This document shows positions 9,570 through 17,615 of a stretch of DNA of 64,000 nt, piece by piece. The position numbers and the translations under genes were made by a program. Position 1 is the stretch's first letter. Each line of letters opens with the position of its first letter. Location: NCBI GenBank assembly GCA_934096265.1, contig CAKOLI010000002.1, positions 1 to 64,000 of the forward strand, in the 5' to 3' direction. Under the pieces are notes generated by a model that saw nothing but the letters and a program-made list of their open reading frames with translations, ran no database searches and was not told where the DNA came from. This DNA comes from an uncultured Bacilli bacterium (GTDB taxonomy: Bacteria; Bacillota_I; Bacilli_A; RF39; UBA660).

Positions 9570-10766
9570 TTATTTTAAAATTATCTTTTTGAATTGTTTT
9601 TTACCTTTTTGAATTACCAATGCATTATTTTCAAAAACATCAATAGTAATATATTTAGTTACGTCATTTGATTTATTGCCATTTATACTTATACCATTTT
9701 GTTCTATCATTCTTCTTCCTTCAGATTTAGATGGAACAATTTTTGTTAAAACTAATAAATCCGTTAGTAAGATACCATTTCCAACTAAAAATTTATCTAT
9801 TTCTACTTCTTCAATATTTTCTGGGATGCCACCATTAGCAACAGTTGAATACCTTTTTTCTGCAAGTGAAATAAATTCTTCACCATGATACATTTTAATT
9901 ATCTCTCTTGCATATACCTTATGAGCTTCTACTACATCTTCCCTCATTATTTTTTCAATATCATCAAGATTTAAATCAGTTGTCAATTTAAAATAATTCA
10001 TTAATACATCATCAGGTATTCTCATTGCTTTTTCATACATTACTTCTGCAGGTTCATCAACACCAATATAATTTCCAAGTGATTTGCTCATCTTTTCTTT
10101 ACCATCTAGTCCAACCAACAATGGAAAGCACATAACATCTTGTGGTTCTTGTCCATAATCACGCTGTAGTTCTCTACCTACTAATAAATTAAATGTTTGG
10201 TCTGTTCCACCTATTTCAATATCTGCATGTAACGCTACTGAATCATATCCTTGCATCAACGGATATAAAAATTCATGTATTCCTATTGGAATATTATTTT
10301 TAAATCTATTGTTAAAATCATCTCTTTCTAAGATTCTTGCAACAGTATATTTTCCAGTTAAATTAATCACATCTTCAAAAGACATTTTTGCTAACCATTC
10401 AGAATTATAAGCTATTCTTATCTTTTTTGGATCTAGTATTTTAGCAACTTGCTTAAAATATGTCTCTCCATTTTTTCTAGTTTCTTCAAAGCTTAGTGAT
10501 GGCCTTGTTTTTGATTTACCAGATGGATCTCCAATCATTGCAGTAAAATCTCCAATAACAAAAACAATCTCATGCCCTAATTCTTGCAATATTTTTAATG
10601 CTCTAAGTGGTACTGTATGTCCTAGATGTAAATCTGGTCTAGACGGATCAGCACCGAATTTTACAACCAATTTCTTACCACTATTTAATTTTTTAATTAA
10701 AGTATCTTTATTATGAACTTCTACAGTTCTTCTTAATATTAAATCTATTTGGTCTTTTTTATTCAT
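9570..10766 (-). CDS. tyrS: Tyrosine--tRNA ligase
   Basis: Class I aminoacyl-tRNA synthetase charging tRNA-Tyr. The HIGH-type motif is HLGH (47-50), followed by GDFTAMIGDPSGK. GGTDQTFN and KEKMSKS follow, and a C-terminal S4 RNA-binding domain holds EGRRMIEQNGISING. 398 residues, usual length. The ATG at 10766 has AGGAGG at an ideal distance; the ATG at 10772 is too close to it. Expression is controlled by the T-box leader just upstream. The composition is less C-skewed than smc or mutS, so it may be an acquired copy. Confidence 0.95.
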   Translation of the reverse strand: MNKKDQIDLILRRTVEVHNKDTLIKKLNSGKKLVVKFGADPSRPDLHLGHTVPLRALKILQELGHEIVFVIGDFTAMIGDPSGKSKTRPSLSFEETRKNGETYFKQVAKILDPKKIRIAYNSEWLAKMSFEDVINLTGKYTVARILERDDFNNRFKNNIPIGIHEFLYPLMQGYDSVALHADIEIGGTDQTFNLLVGRELQRDYGQEPQDVMCFPLLVGLDGKEKMSKSLGNYIGVDEPAEVMYEKAMRIPDDVLMNYFKLTTDLNLDDIEKIMREDVVEAHKVYAREIIKMYHGEEFISLAEKRYSTVANGGIPENIEEVEIDKFLVGNGILLTDLLVLTKIVPSKSEGRRMIEQNGISINGNKSNDVTKYITIDVFENNALVIQKGKKQFKKIILK

Positions 10767-10781
10767 AATCATTCCTCCTTC

Positions 10782-10992
10782 TAAAAAAACCGCGATAATT
10801 TCTATCCCATAAGGACGAATTATCGCGGTACCACCTTAATTTATGATTAATAATCATACACTCAAAGTTATAAAGTAACTAACTAATAAACTCATAATAT
10901 GTAATTCAATTGTATTATATGTTTAATTTCACCAAACTTAAACTCTCTAAAATATAACTAACACAATCTACTCTATCATTAATCAACATTCA
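10782..10992 (-). promoter_or_regulatory. T-box riboswitch controlling tyrS
   Basis: Leader on the minus strand. The T-box sequence AAGGTGGTACCGCG is at 10824-10837. The terminator pairs CCGCGATAATT-type arms (10790-10800 with 10818-10828) followed by TTTTTTT. Upstream are AGAGAG and GGTGAAA elements of stem I and a probable UAC (Tyr) specifier in GAATTACATA (complement of 10901-10903). Uncharged tRNA-Tyr would favour the antiterminator and tyrS expression. An extended -10 (TGATATAAT, 11012-11020) lies just upstream inside a hairpin. Confidence 0.9.
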
Positions 10993-11090
10993 TTTAATAT
11001 AAGATAGTTATATTATATCATATAACTATCTTTTTTACACTATTTTCGATTATTTTTTAATTAAAGTTTTCTTTACTTCTTGATTTTGTG

Positions 11091-12803
11091 CTAAATCATT
11101 CTTCTTTTTTTTTCAAGAACTTTAACATTACCATTATTTCCATTAACTTCAATTGCATCATGTTGATTACACAATTCTTCAAGAGCTTCCTCACCTATTC
11201 CGGTTACACATGGAATTCCTAATTCTCTACATACAATAGCAGTATGGCAGAGAAAACCTCCATATGCAGTAACAGCTCCTTTGGAATTCATCAAATGTGG
11301 TAACCAATCTGGATCAGTCATCATTGCTAATAATATTTTGTTAGCAACTATTTCATCACTTGGTGAATCTAAATATCTTCCCTCTCCAGATACAATGCCA
11401 GGTGCTGCAGGTATTCCAAATAACCCTTCTTCTTTTGAAGTTTCATATTCATTACTAACAATTACCTTTTTTGTAACAGGTCTAAATTGTAGCATAATTA
11501 ATTCTCCATCCAAAATCATCCATTCAAAATCTGCATTACTACCAACTTTTTGTTGATACTCCAACATTTTGCTTCCAATTGCTTGATTATTTAATTCTAA
11601 CGAATTAGCACATCTACCATCATTCCATATTTCAGAATGAGGTGTACTTGAGCCAGACACTAATTTTTCACCATTGCCGTAAACCCATTCAAGAACACCA
11701 GAATTATCAGAATTACCTATCCAAACCCCAGCATGAGTTGGTTCTTTAAATGATTGTATAACAACAGCCATATGTGGCTGATCAAGACCATTAACTTGAA
11801 TATACTCTTTTAAACGTTCATTGTTTATTGAGTCTTTTACTTTAACAATATTTTCTAACACATCTTTAGGAGAAACATTTAAATATGAATCAAACATACC
11901 AGCGAAAGAATTTTTTTCTCCATCTTCTATATCTGCTGAACTTCTTACTGAATAATGATCATACTTTTCTTCCAAAAATTTTAAATCTTCAGTAGTTACA
12001 TTAACTCCAGTTGGTACAACCATACTAAATGGTACTTTTATACCTTTACTATTTAGAACAGACAAGCCATACATTTTTCCACCTATAAATTTTACAACAA
12101 ATTTTTTTATATATAATTCACTTAAAATACTGCATGTATCTAAATCCAATATCTTTTTTTCTGCCAGTGAATCAAATAATCTTTTTCTAAGTGTAAATTG
12201 TTCTAATGAAAATGAACCCATAGAATCATCTTTACAATATACTTGTTGTAACTTTTCTAAATATTTTCCATAACCTTCTTCAAAAAAGTCATGTTGTTTA
12301 TCTTGCCATTGTTTTAAAATGATATACTTTTTTAATAAGTTATCTGATACCACCAAATTATTATCAGATAATTTAGTTATTTCCTTTGTATCGATAGATA
12401 AATAAGCCTTATCAATTTGAGATATTATATTTAAATAATCATCAGGATATTTTTTTTGAATTTCGTCAATAATACTATCACTTAATATTGAATGTTCATC
12501 CATACTCTCCAAAAAGTAAAAATATGCAAGAGATCTTAATGCGTAAGATACTTTTTTATTTAAATCTTCTTCTTTTTGTGATTTTTCATAATATTCCTCT
12601 GTATCTTTTCTAATATTATTAAAAATATTATCTAATTCATCAGAGCTTTTTCCTTTATTTAATGCACTAATATACTTTAATATTCTTCTTGCAAAATCCC
12701 TATCTTCTATTCCTTCGAACATCATACGACTTCTGAATGCTTTGTTTGTTATAGTAGCTTCCAAAAGTTTTTTATAATTCTTAAACTCCTCTAATCTTAT
12801 CAT
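11091..12803 (-). CDS. PEP synthase/pyruvate phosphate dikinase-like phosphotransferase lacking the PEP-binding barrel
   Basis: 570-residue protein. The first 210 residues are mostly helical and not recognised. Next comes an ATP-grasp-like PPDK N-terminal domain (KFIGGKMYGL, SVRSSADIEDGEKNSFAGMFDSYL, and LQFRPVTK at its end). Last is the swivelling phosphohistidine domain, with AYGGFLCHTAIVCRELGIPCV, probable phospho-His H520. The C-terminal PEP/pyruvate barrel is absent, as in rifampicin phosphotransferase or dedicated small-molecule kinases, so it may pass phosphate to another substrate. AGGTGA precedes the start, and the ATG overlaps the stop of a radical-SAM remnant (ATGA), indicating former translational coupling. 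Confidence 0.75.
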   Translation of the reverse strand: MIRLEEFKNYKKLLEATITNKAFRSRMMFEGIEDRDFARRILKYISALNKGKSSDELDNIFNNIRKDTEEYYEKSQKEEDLNKKVSYALRSLAYFYFLESMDEHSILSDSIIDEIQKKYPDDYLNIISQIDKAYLSIDTKEITKLSDNNLVVSDNLLKKYIILKQWQDKQHDFFEEGYGKYLEKLQQVYCKDDSMGSFSLEQFTLRKRLFDSLAEKKILDLDTCSILSELYIKKFVVKFIGGKMYGLSVLNSKGIKVPFSMVVPTGVNVTTEDLKFLEEKYDHYSVRSSADIEDGEKNSFAGMFDSYLNVSPKDVLENIVKVKDSINNERLKEYIQVNGLDQPHMAVVIQSFKEPTHAGVWIGNSDNSGVLEWVYGNGEKLVSGSSTPHSEIWNDGRCANSLELNNQAIGSKMLEYQQKVGSNADFEWMILDGELIMLQFRPVTKKVIVSNEYETSKEEGLFGIPAAPGIVSGEGRYLDSPSDEIVANKILLAMMTDPDWLPHLMNSKGAVTAYGGFLCHTAIVCRELGIPCVTGIGEEALEELCNQHDAIEVNGNNGNVKVLEKKRRMI

Positions 12804-12976
12804 TCTCTTTCACCTTTTTTTCCTTGTTTTATTGCTAAGCAAACTCTATCAGTATTTTCTTCTGATAATCTTTTTAAGAATTTAAATCTATTAACATTGT
12901 CCCATACCTCAGATAAATTTTCTTTATTTAAATCGCCAAGATAACAGTCTTTAATAAAAGGACAACAATAAACTAA
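12800..12976 (-). pseudogene. Remnant of radical SAM/SPASM enzyme (C-terminus only)
   Basis: Reading the minus strand from 12976 gives 58 in-frame codons ending in TGA. They include CCPFIKDCYLGDLNKENLSEVW and a later VCLAIKQGKK. Cys-x-x-x-Cys spacing, G(D)L, and LSEVW followed by Cys are typical of the SPASM iron-sulfur domain of peptide-modifying radical SAM enzymes. No start codon or SAM-binding CxxxCxxC barrel precedes it; a TAA closes the frame at 12977-12979. The TGA overlaps the ATG of the PEP-synthase-like gene. Too short and cut to be functional; interpreted as a deletion remnant. Confidence 0.6.
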
Positions 12977-13097
12977 TTAAATAATCGTGTTATATTTTAT
13001 CATTTTTTTTGTTTTGTCAATAGGTTTTGTAAAAAAAAAATGGCATATTTAGGATTTTTTTACACACTCTAAAAAATCACATAATTTCAATAAAATA

Positions 13098-14084
13098 TTA
13101 TATTAGTTCTTTTTCATAATAATTTACAAGTATCTTTTCCCCATTTGGATAATATTCGTAATCTGTTTTTATATATTTTGAAAATCCCCATTTTAAATAT
13201 ATCTGTATGTTTCTTGTCTCACATGGTTCAACACCTAGTGTTAAAGAATTAAAGCCTCTCTTTTTTAAATCATTTTCCATAAATTTATATAATTTTGAAA
13301 AATATCCTTGATTTTCAAATTTTTTGTTTGTTCTAAAAGCTGTTAAATATGCTTTACCTTCACCTACTAAACTATCTTTATTTTGCATATCTATATCATT
13401 TTCAGAAACGATTGCTGTTGCCTCAGTAATTATTTCATTATTAAGAATACCCATGTAAACAATTCTATTATCAATATTACGTAATGATTCTATTTTGAAT
13501 TTTTTCCAAACATCTGAATTGCCATGTTTTTTTATTTCTATATCCCATTTCTTAGTTAATAATTCTTTTGTTGCAATAATACATTTATAATTACTTTCAT
13601 TATTTAATTTTTTTACATCAATTAAACCTCTTGTATGAAAGCCAAGTTTTTCATAAAATTTAATAGCATTTTTATTATAAGCAAAAACATCAATAAAAAT
13701 ATATTCACAACCTACTTCTATTAAATACTCTTCAATTTTTTGCATAAGTTGTTTCCCAATACCCTTGCTTCTAGCATTTTTAGATACTATCAATTCTGAA
13801 ACTTCACCACTTCTAGGACATTTATAATCTAAATAATCATATTCATCATAGGTTCTAACATACCCCATTATTAAACCGACAACCTTATTATTTTCTACTG
13901 CTAAATAACACTTGCCATCATTATTATTCACTTCTTCCAAATCCAAAATAGCCATTTTATCTCTATATTCAGGATGTAATTGATCTAAATTGTCCTTATC
14001 AATTGTTAATATATATTCTTCAAGTTCCACAAGTAAATCTTTAACATCTTCTAAATATTTTTTTTTATATTCTATTATTTGCAT
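13098..14084 (-). CDS. Tandem-domain GNAT acetyltransferase
   Basis: About 328 residues made of two GNAT folds. The first (to about residue 165) has the acetyl-CoA loop VSKNARSKGIGKQLM and the C-terminal NKNAIKFYEKLGF. The second has FRTNKKFENQGYFSKLYKFM and IQIYLKWGFSKY. Substrate unknown. ATGs at 14105, 14096 and 14084 are possible; only the last has a ribosome site (AAAGGA) at a usable distance. It sits among broken GNAT genes in a region with foreign composition. Confidence 0.8.
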   Translation of the reverse strand: MQIIEYKKKYLEDVKDLLVELEEYILTIDKDNLDQLHPEYRDKMAILDLEEVNNNDGKCYLAVENNKVVGLIMGYVRTYDEYDYLDYKCPRSGEVSELIVSKNARSKGIGKQLMQKIEEYLIEVGCEYIFIDVFAYNKNAIKFYEKLGFHTRGLIDVKKLNNESNYKCIIATKELLTKKWDIEIKKHGNSDVWKKFKIESLRNIDNRIVYMGILNNEIITEATAIVSENDIDMQNKDSLVGEGKAYLTAFRTNKKFENQGYFSKLYKFMENDLKKRGFNSLTLGVEPCETRNIQIYLKWGFSKYIKTDYEYYPNGEKILVNYYEKELI

Positions 14085-14128
14085 AAAATTTTTCATTCCT
14101 TTCATTCAAAACATACATAATCAAAAAG

Positions 14129-14557
14129 TTACATTATTAGAAGACTAACTTCTTCTATTGTTTTTTTCCAAAATAAATACGCTTGCTTACTATTTTTTAT
14201 TGGTTCAACTTCCCAATATCCTCAATATTTTTCAAAAATTTCCATTGCAACCTTTTTACCTATATGATTTCTCCTATATTGTGGCATTATCAAGAATTCT
14301 GCTATACATTTTCCATTACTATTAAATTTCAAATTTTCATTTATCATTACAAATCCTAAATATTTTTTACCACTTTTTATAAAATAAGCATCTCTATCAT
14401 CATCAGTAAAATAATTGTTAAACCATTTATACTGAAATTTAGCATTTTCACTTAAATTGTTTTCTATGTACCTACTACCATCATATAAAGCAAATTGTAA
14501 TAAGCTATATAATATTTCTTTTTTATCCAATGTTACCTTGTCTAATGTATAATTCAT
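14129..14557 (-). pseudogene. GNAT acetyltransferase interrupted by an in-frame TGA
   Basis: The ATG at 14557 (after AGGTGAT) opens a GNAT N-terminus that runs to FEKY and meets TGA at 14222-14224. Past the TGA the same frame continues GYWEVEPIKNSKQAYLFWKKTIEE, the normal C-terminal strand and helix of this family, ending with TAA at 14129-14131. The full product would be about 142 residues. Trp elsewhere in the window is TGG and TGA ends other genes, so this is better read as a nonsense mutation than as recoding. The 112-residue truncated form may still be made. Confidence 0.8.
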
Positions 14558-14562
14558 CAAAA

Positions 14563-14795
14563 TCACCTATTTCTTAATTTTTTACTTAAATTTTTTATCT
14601 GTTTTATTTTACTTTTTAATCTTGTATATTCTTCTTTGGTTATTTCATAGCAGTAGCATTCTGTTTTCTTAGTTTGAATAGTATATTTAATCAGTTTTGT
14701 TTTATTTAACCTATTAAAACCAAATTTCTCCATAATCTTCCATGAAGCTGGATTTTCTATTGCAGCACATGTTTCTATTTTTTTAATTCCAACTT
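14563..14795 (-). pseudogene. GNAT acetyltransferase C-terminal fragment
   Basis: A minus-strand frame ending in TGA at 14563-14565 encodes IETCAAIENPASWKIMEKFGF, the unmistakable C-terminal motif of GNAT enzymes, then a Lys-rich tail. Upstream, another frame encodes INKLELKK and would join it if the run of seven As near 14787 had eight, so a 1-base deletion is likely. No start is visible. Its TGA lies in the ribosome site of the next GNAT remnant. Confidence 0.65.
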
Positions 14796-14848
14796 ATTAA
14801 TAACATTTCAAATAAAAAACATTTATCAATCATCTTGTACGTTATCTT

Positions 14849-14862
14849 ATATGTTATCCTGT
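14849..14862. repeat. 14-bp direct repeat, copy 1
   Basis: ATATGTTATCCTGT, identical to 15934-15947 about 1.1 kb away. The two copies bracket the hypothetical gene at 14864 and the broken CFI-box gene. Confidence 0.5.
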
Positions 14863-14863
14863 T

Positions 14864-15145
14864 TTAATGGTTCCATTTACAAGTTACACTTCCATCATCA
14901 TAAAACTCAAATTTATCTCTTCCAATTCCATCAATAATTTTAATATATTCATAGACCAAATTCTTACAATTATCAAGCCTATCTTTATCAGTCATTTTAT
15001 CTTTTTCAACTCTAAATTTATTATGTTTCTCTATTACTTCATCTAGTCCAACCGGCTCTACACCATAAAAATCAACATAACTCTCTAATGCTAAATTTAT
15101 TTTAAACAATCTTTTATCATAAAATTTTATTTCTTTATCAGTCAT
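14864..15145 (-). CDS. Hypothetical protein, 93 residues
   Basis: Small acidic/basic helical protein without recognised domain or membrane segment; ends VTCKWNH. An AAAGGAA site about 10 bases before the ATG supports translation. It follows the CFI-box remnant by 4 bases on the same strand, so the two were probably one transcript. Confidence 0.5.
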   Translation of the reverse strand: MTDKEIKFYDKRLFKINLALESYVDFYGVEPVGLDEVIEKHNKFRVEKDKMTDKDRLDNCKNLVYEYIKIIDGIGRDKFEFYDDGSVTCKWNH

Positions 15146-15149
15146 AATT

Positions 15150-15800
15150 TCAATTTCCTTTTACTAATTTTTTCATTAATACCGTAGTTAGTTCTTGCTC
15201 TAAATCCTTTTTTCCATATCTTTCTTCTAAAAACAACATGGTATCTTTATACCTTTTATATGCCAAAGCATATTTTTTACTTATTATGGCATTTACATAA
15301 TATTTTACTGTATTTTCATAAATATATGAATAGATTAAATCACACTCACTGGATAAATTAATCGCAGAAACAATTGCTGGCGCGGTAATATAATAATGAC
15401 TAATATCATCATTAGAAACAAAATTATCCCTAAACCATCTTAATACAGTTAATTCATAACAATTATCATCAAATTCACTCTTCATATGTTTAATACAAGC
15501 TGTTGTTAGATAGCATCCACCATTATTTTGTATTTCTCCTGTAGATGGGTTATTACTTTTATTACTTTCGTATCTACTTTAATCTGGATCATTTCCCATA
15601 TTATAGTCATCTTTATTACTCCAATACTCATGACTATGGCCACCATCACCATTGTCGGTGTATCTGTTTACGCTTCCATCCTTTTCGTAACTAGTATAAA
15701 TTAATCTTCCATCAGGAGTGTAACTCGCATAACCCCAATCCCTGTTTTTCCACCTGTTCCCATAAAATCCTCCTTTTAAAATCAAAGGGAATATTGCCAT
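15150..15800 (-). pseudogene. CFI-box-CTERM domain protein split by an in-frame TAA
   Basis: Two open stretches in one frame separated only by TAA at 15579-15581. The first (15800 to 15582) encodes FYGNRWKNRDWGYASYTPDG-like Gly/Tyr/Asp-rich sequence. After the stop the frame continues through NNPSTGEIQNNGGCYLTTAC and then DDNCYELTVLRWFRDNF, the Cys-rich CFI-box C-terminal domain. The part from 15485 can be called as a separate 111-residue gene, but its ATG lies after the conserved CYLTTAC motif and has no ribosome site. The first segment also lacks a good site for its ATG. Best read as a decayed gene of roughly 215 residues. Confidence 0.7.
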
Positions 15801-15933
15801 CTATATTTTTCTAAATTTGTACAATTCAAAAGTATAAATATCAAATATCATGCTAATAAAATACATAACATACATTCCCCTACCACAAACAAGATAACAT
15901 AGAAATTATCAAATGTCAATACAAAAAAATAAC

Positions 15934-15947
15934 ATATGTTATCCTGT
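15934..15947. repeat. 14-bp direct repeat, copy 2
   Basis: Second copy of ATATGTTATCCTGT (see 14849-14862), upstream of the CFI-box remnant. Confidence 0.5.
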
Positions 15948-15966
15948 ACGTAGCCTATATACTAAA

Positions 15967-15992
15967 CATAAAAAATGACCCAAAGGTCATTT
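15967..15992 (-). terminator. Terminator of spoVS
   Basis: AAATGACC (15973-15980) and GGTCATTT (15985-15992) with a 4-nt loop, then TTTTT on the minus strand. Confidence 0.8.
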
Positions 15993-16012
15993 AAAAATAT
16001 TTAAATTAACAT

Positions 16013-16273
16013 TTATTTAGCTTCTACAATAAGCTTTAATGCCGTACGTTCTTCTCCATCAATAATAATATCAGTAAACGCAGGGATACATACTAAATTC
16101 TTACCAGAAGGAGCAACAAATCCTCTTGCAATTGCAATACCTTTAATTGCTTGATTTAAAGCTCCCGCTCCTATAGCTTGAATTTCTACACAGTCCTTTT
16201 CCCTCAAAACATTCGCTAAAGCTCCCGCTACTGATGATGGATTTGATTTAGTCCCAACTTTAAGTGTTTCCAT
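16013..16273 (-). CDS. spoVS: Stage V sporulation protein S
   Basis: 86-residue SpoVS, a small Alba-like protein needed for normal progress through late sporulation and septation in Bacillus. The sequence METLKVGTKSNPSSVAGALA with GAGALNQAIKGIAIARGFVAP is the highly conserved family core and the length matches. GAGAGGAAT precedes the start. It is monocistronic with its own terminator. A hairpin at 16293-16316 (TTCTTCATA/TATGAAGAA) lies in its leader. Confidence 0.97.
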   Translation of the reverse strand: METLKVGTKSNPSSVAGALANVLREKDCVEIQAIGAGALNQAIKGIAIARGFVAPSGKNLVCIPAFTDIIIDGEERTALKLIVEAK

Positions 16274-16331
16274 AAATATTATTCCTCTCTTTCTTCATAG
16301 TAAACTATATGAAGAAAATATTTTTTTAGTA

Positions 16332-17606
16332 CTAATTTTTTATCCTAATATATCCATCATCATCCATAACCGTATTAATAGACCACTTATTCATCTTTTT
16401 TATCAAATCCTTCTTATCATTACCAAAAAGCATCTTAGTATAAACACCACTCTCAAGACAAGGCACAAACCTCCAAGTAAAATTCTTATACTTATCTATA
16501 TCAACTACCAACATACCAGTCTCAGTAGTCCAATCATTAAATATAAAATCTCCCAAATTATAAGCAATAAGCTTATCCTTATATATCTCCATACCTTGTA
16601 ACACATGAGCATGACCTCCCACGATTAAATCCGCTCCTGCATCTATATATTCCTTACTGGTAGTAACTTGTACTTTTTCTAAAGAGTGATAATCTTCTCT
16701 TCCCCAATGAAGAAGAACCACCACAATATCACTTTTCTTATCTTCCTCTTTTATCCTTCTAATTAACTCACTATTATCATAGCACCTAAATACCCCACTA
16801 GAACTATCTGTAGCCCCAGGAGTAACAATATACTTCTCTGCTCTAGTAGCATTAATAAAAGCAATTTTATATCCATTAACAATAAAATAATAAGCCCCAC
16901 TAGCTTCCTCTAAATTCCTACCTGCACCTATATAAGGAATATTAGCCTTTCTTAAAGTATCAAGTGTATCTAAAAAACCTACCTCCCCGTAGTCATACAC
17001 ATGATTATTCGCAAGTAAAACTAAATCTACTCCCATCTCCTTATAAATAGAAACCCTAGAAGGACTTCCCTTAAAAGTATAAGCCTTATCTAACTTACTT
17101 CCCCTATCAGTAAAAGCAAACTCATTATTCAAAACATTAACAGAAGCCTTCCTCATAATATCTACAATACCAGAATCTAATATCCCTAAAACTCCCTTAC
17201 CCCTAGCATCATACTCAGGCATAACATACCAATTATCCGCAAGAGAAACATCACCTACAAAAGATAAAGATATCACATCACTATCTATAATCGTAACATT
17301 CTTATTATTATCATAATAATTATGATAATAATCTATTAACACATTCAAAGACTTACCTGTAGTCTCATAAAAGAAATAATCACTATAAGTACCATCCTCT
17401 AAAGAAAGAAGTAACCTCTTCATAACATCATCATGATATGTATCATACATATAAGATAAAAAACCATAATCAACTTCCTCATTAGAAAAAGAATAATTAC
17501 TTATCTTATCAAGTAAATTATTCTTAAATTCCTTATCAACATAACTAACCCTATCATTCTTACAGCCTACTAAAAATAAACATAATATAAATACTATTAC
17601 CTTCAT
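16332..17606 (-). CDS. CapA-family lipoprotein (PGA_cap metallophosphatase fold)
   Basis: 424 residues. The signal peptide ends in lipobox LVGC, so it is probably a membrane-anchored lipoprotein. The calcineurin-like CapA core is complete: SFVGDVSLADN, LNNEFAFTDRG, LANNHVYDYGEVGFLDT, LLHWGREDYH, GADLIVGGHAHVLQG and YNLGDFIFND. Relatives act in poly-gamma-glutamate export or have unknown cell-surface roles. It is the last gene of a tight operon behind a degenerate sensor kinase (gap 9 bases) and an acyl-adenylate ligase, which suggests a shared envelope function; no capB/capC is present. Confidence 0.85.
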   Translation of the reverse strand: MKVIVFILCLFLVGCKNDRVSYVDKEFKNNLLDKISNYSFSNEEVDYGFLSYMYDTYHDDVMKRLLLSLEDGTYSDYFFYETTGKSLNVLIDYYHNYYDNNKNVTIIDSDVISLSFVGDVSLADNWYVMPEYDARGKGVLGILDSGIVDIMRKASVNVLNNEFAFTDRGSKLDKAYTFKGSPSRVSIYKEMGVDLVLLANNHVYDYGEVGFLDTLDTLRKANIPYIGAGRNLEEASGAYYFIVNGYKIAFINATRAEKYIVTPGATDSSSGVFRCYDNSELIRRIKEEDKKSDIVVVLLHWGREDYHSLEKVQVTTSKEYIDAGADLIVGGHAHVLQGMEIYKDKLIAYNLGDFIFNDWTTETGMLVVDIDKYKNFTWRFVPCLESGVYTKMLFGNDKKDLIKKMNKWSINTVMDDDGYIRIKN

Positions 17607-17615
17607 AAATTACCT

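Noticed and set aside
14222..14224. TGA read as tryptophan (Mycoplasma-type code)
   Set aside because: Trp is TGG throughout the window, TGA ends other frames, and a neighbouring gene is broken by TAA instead.
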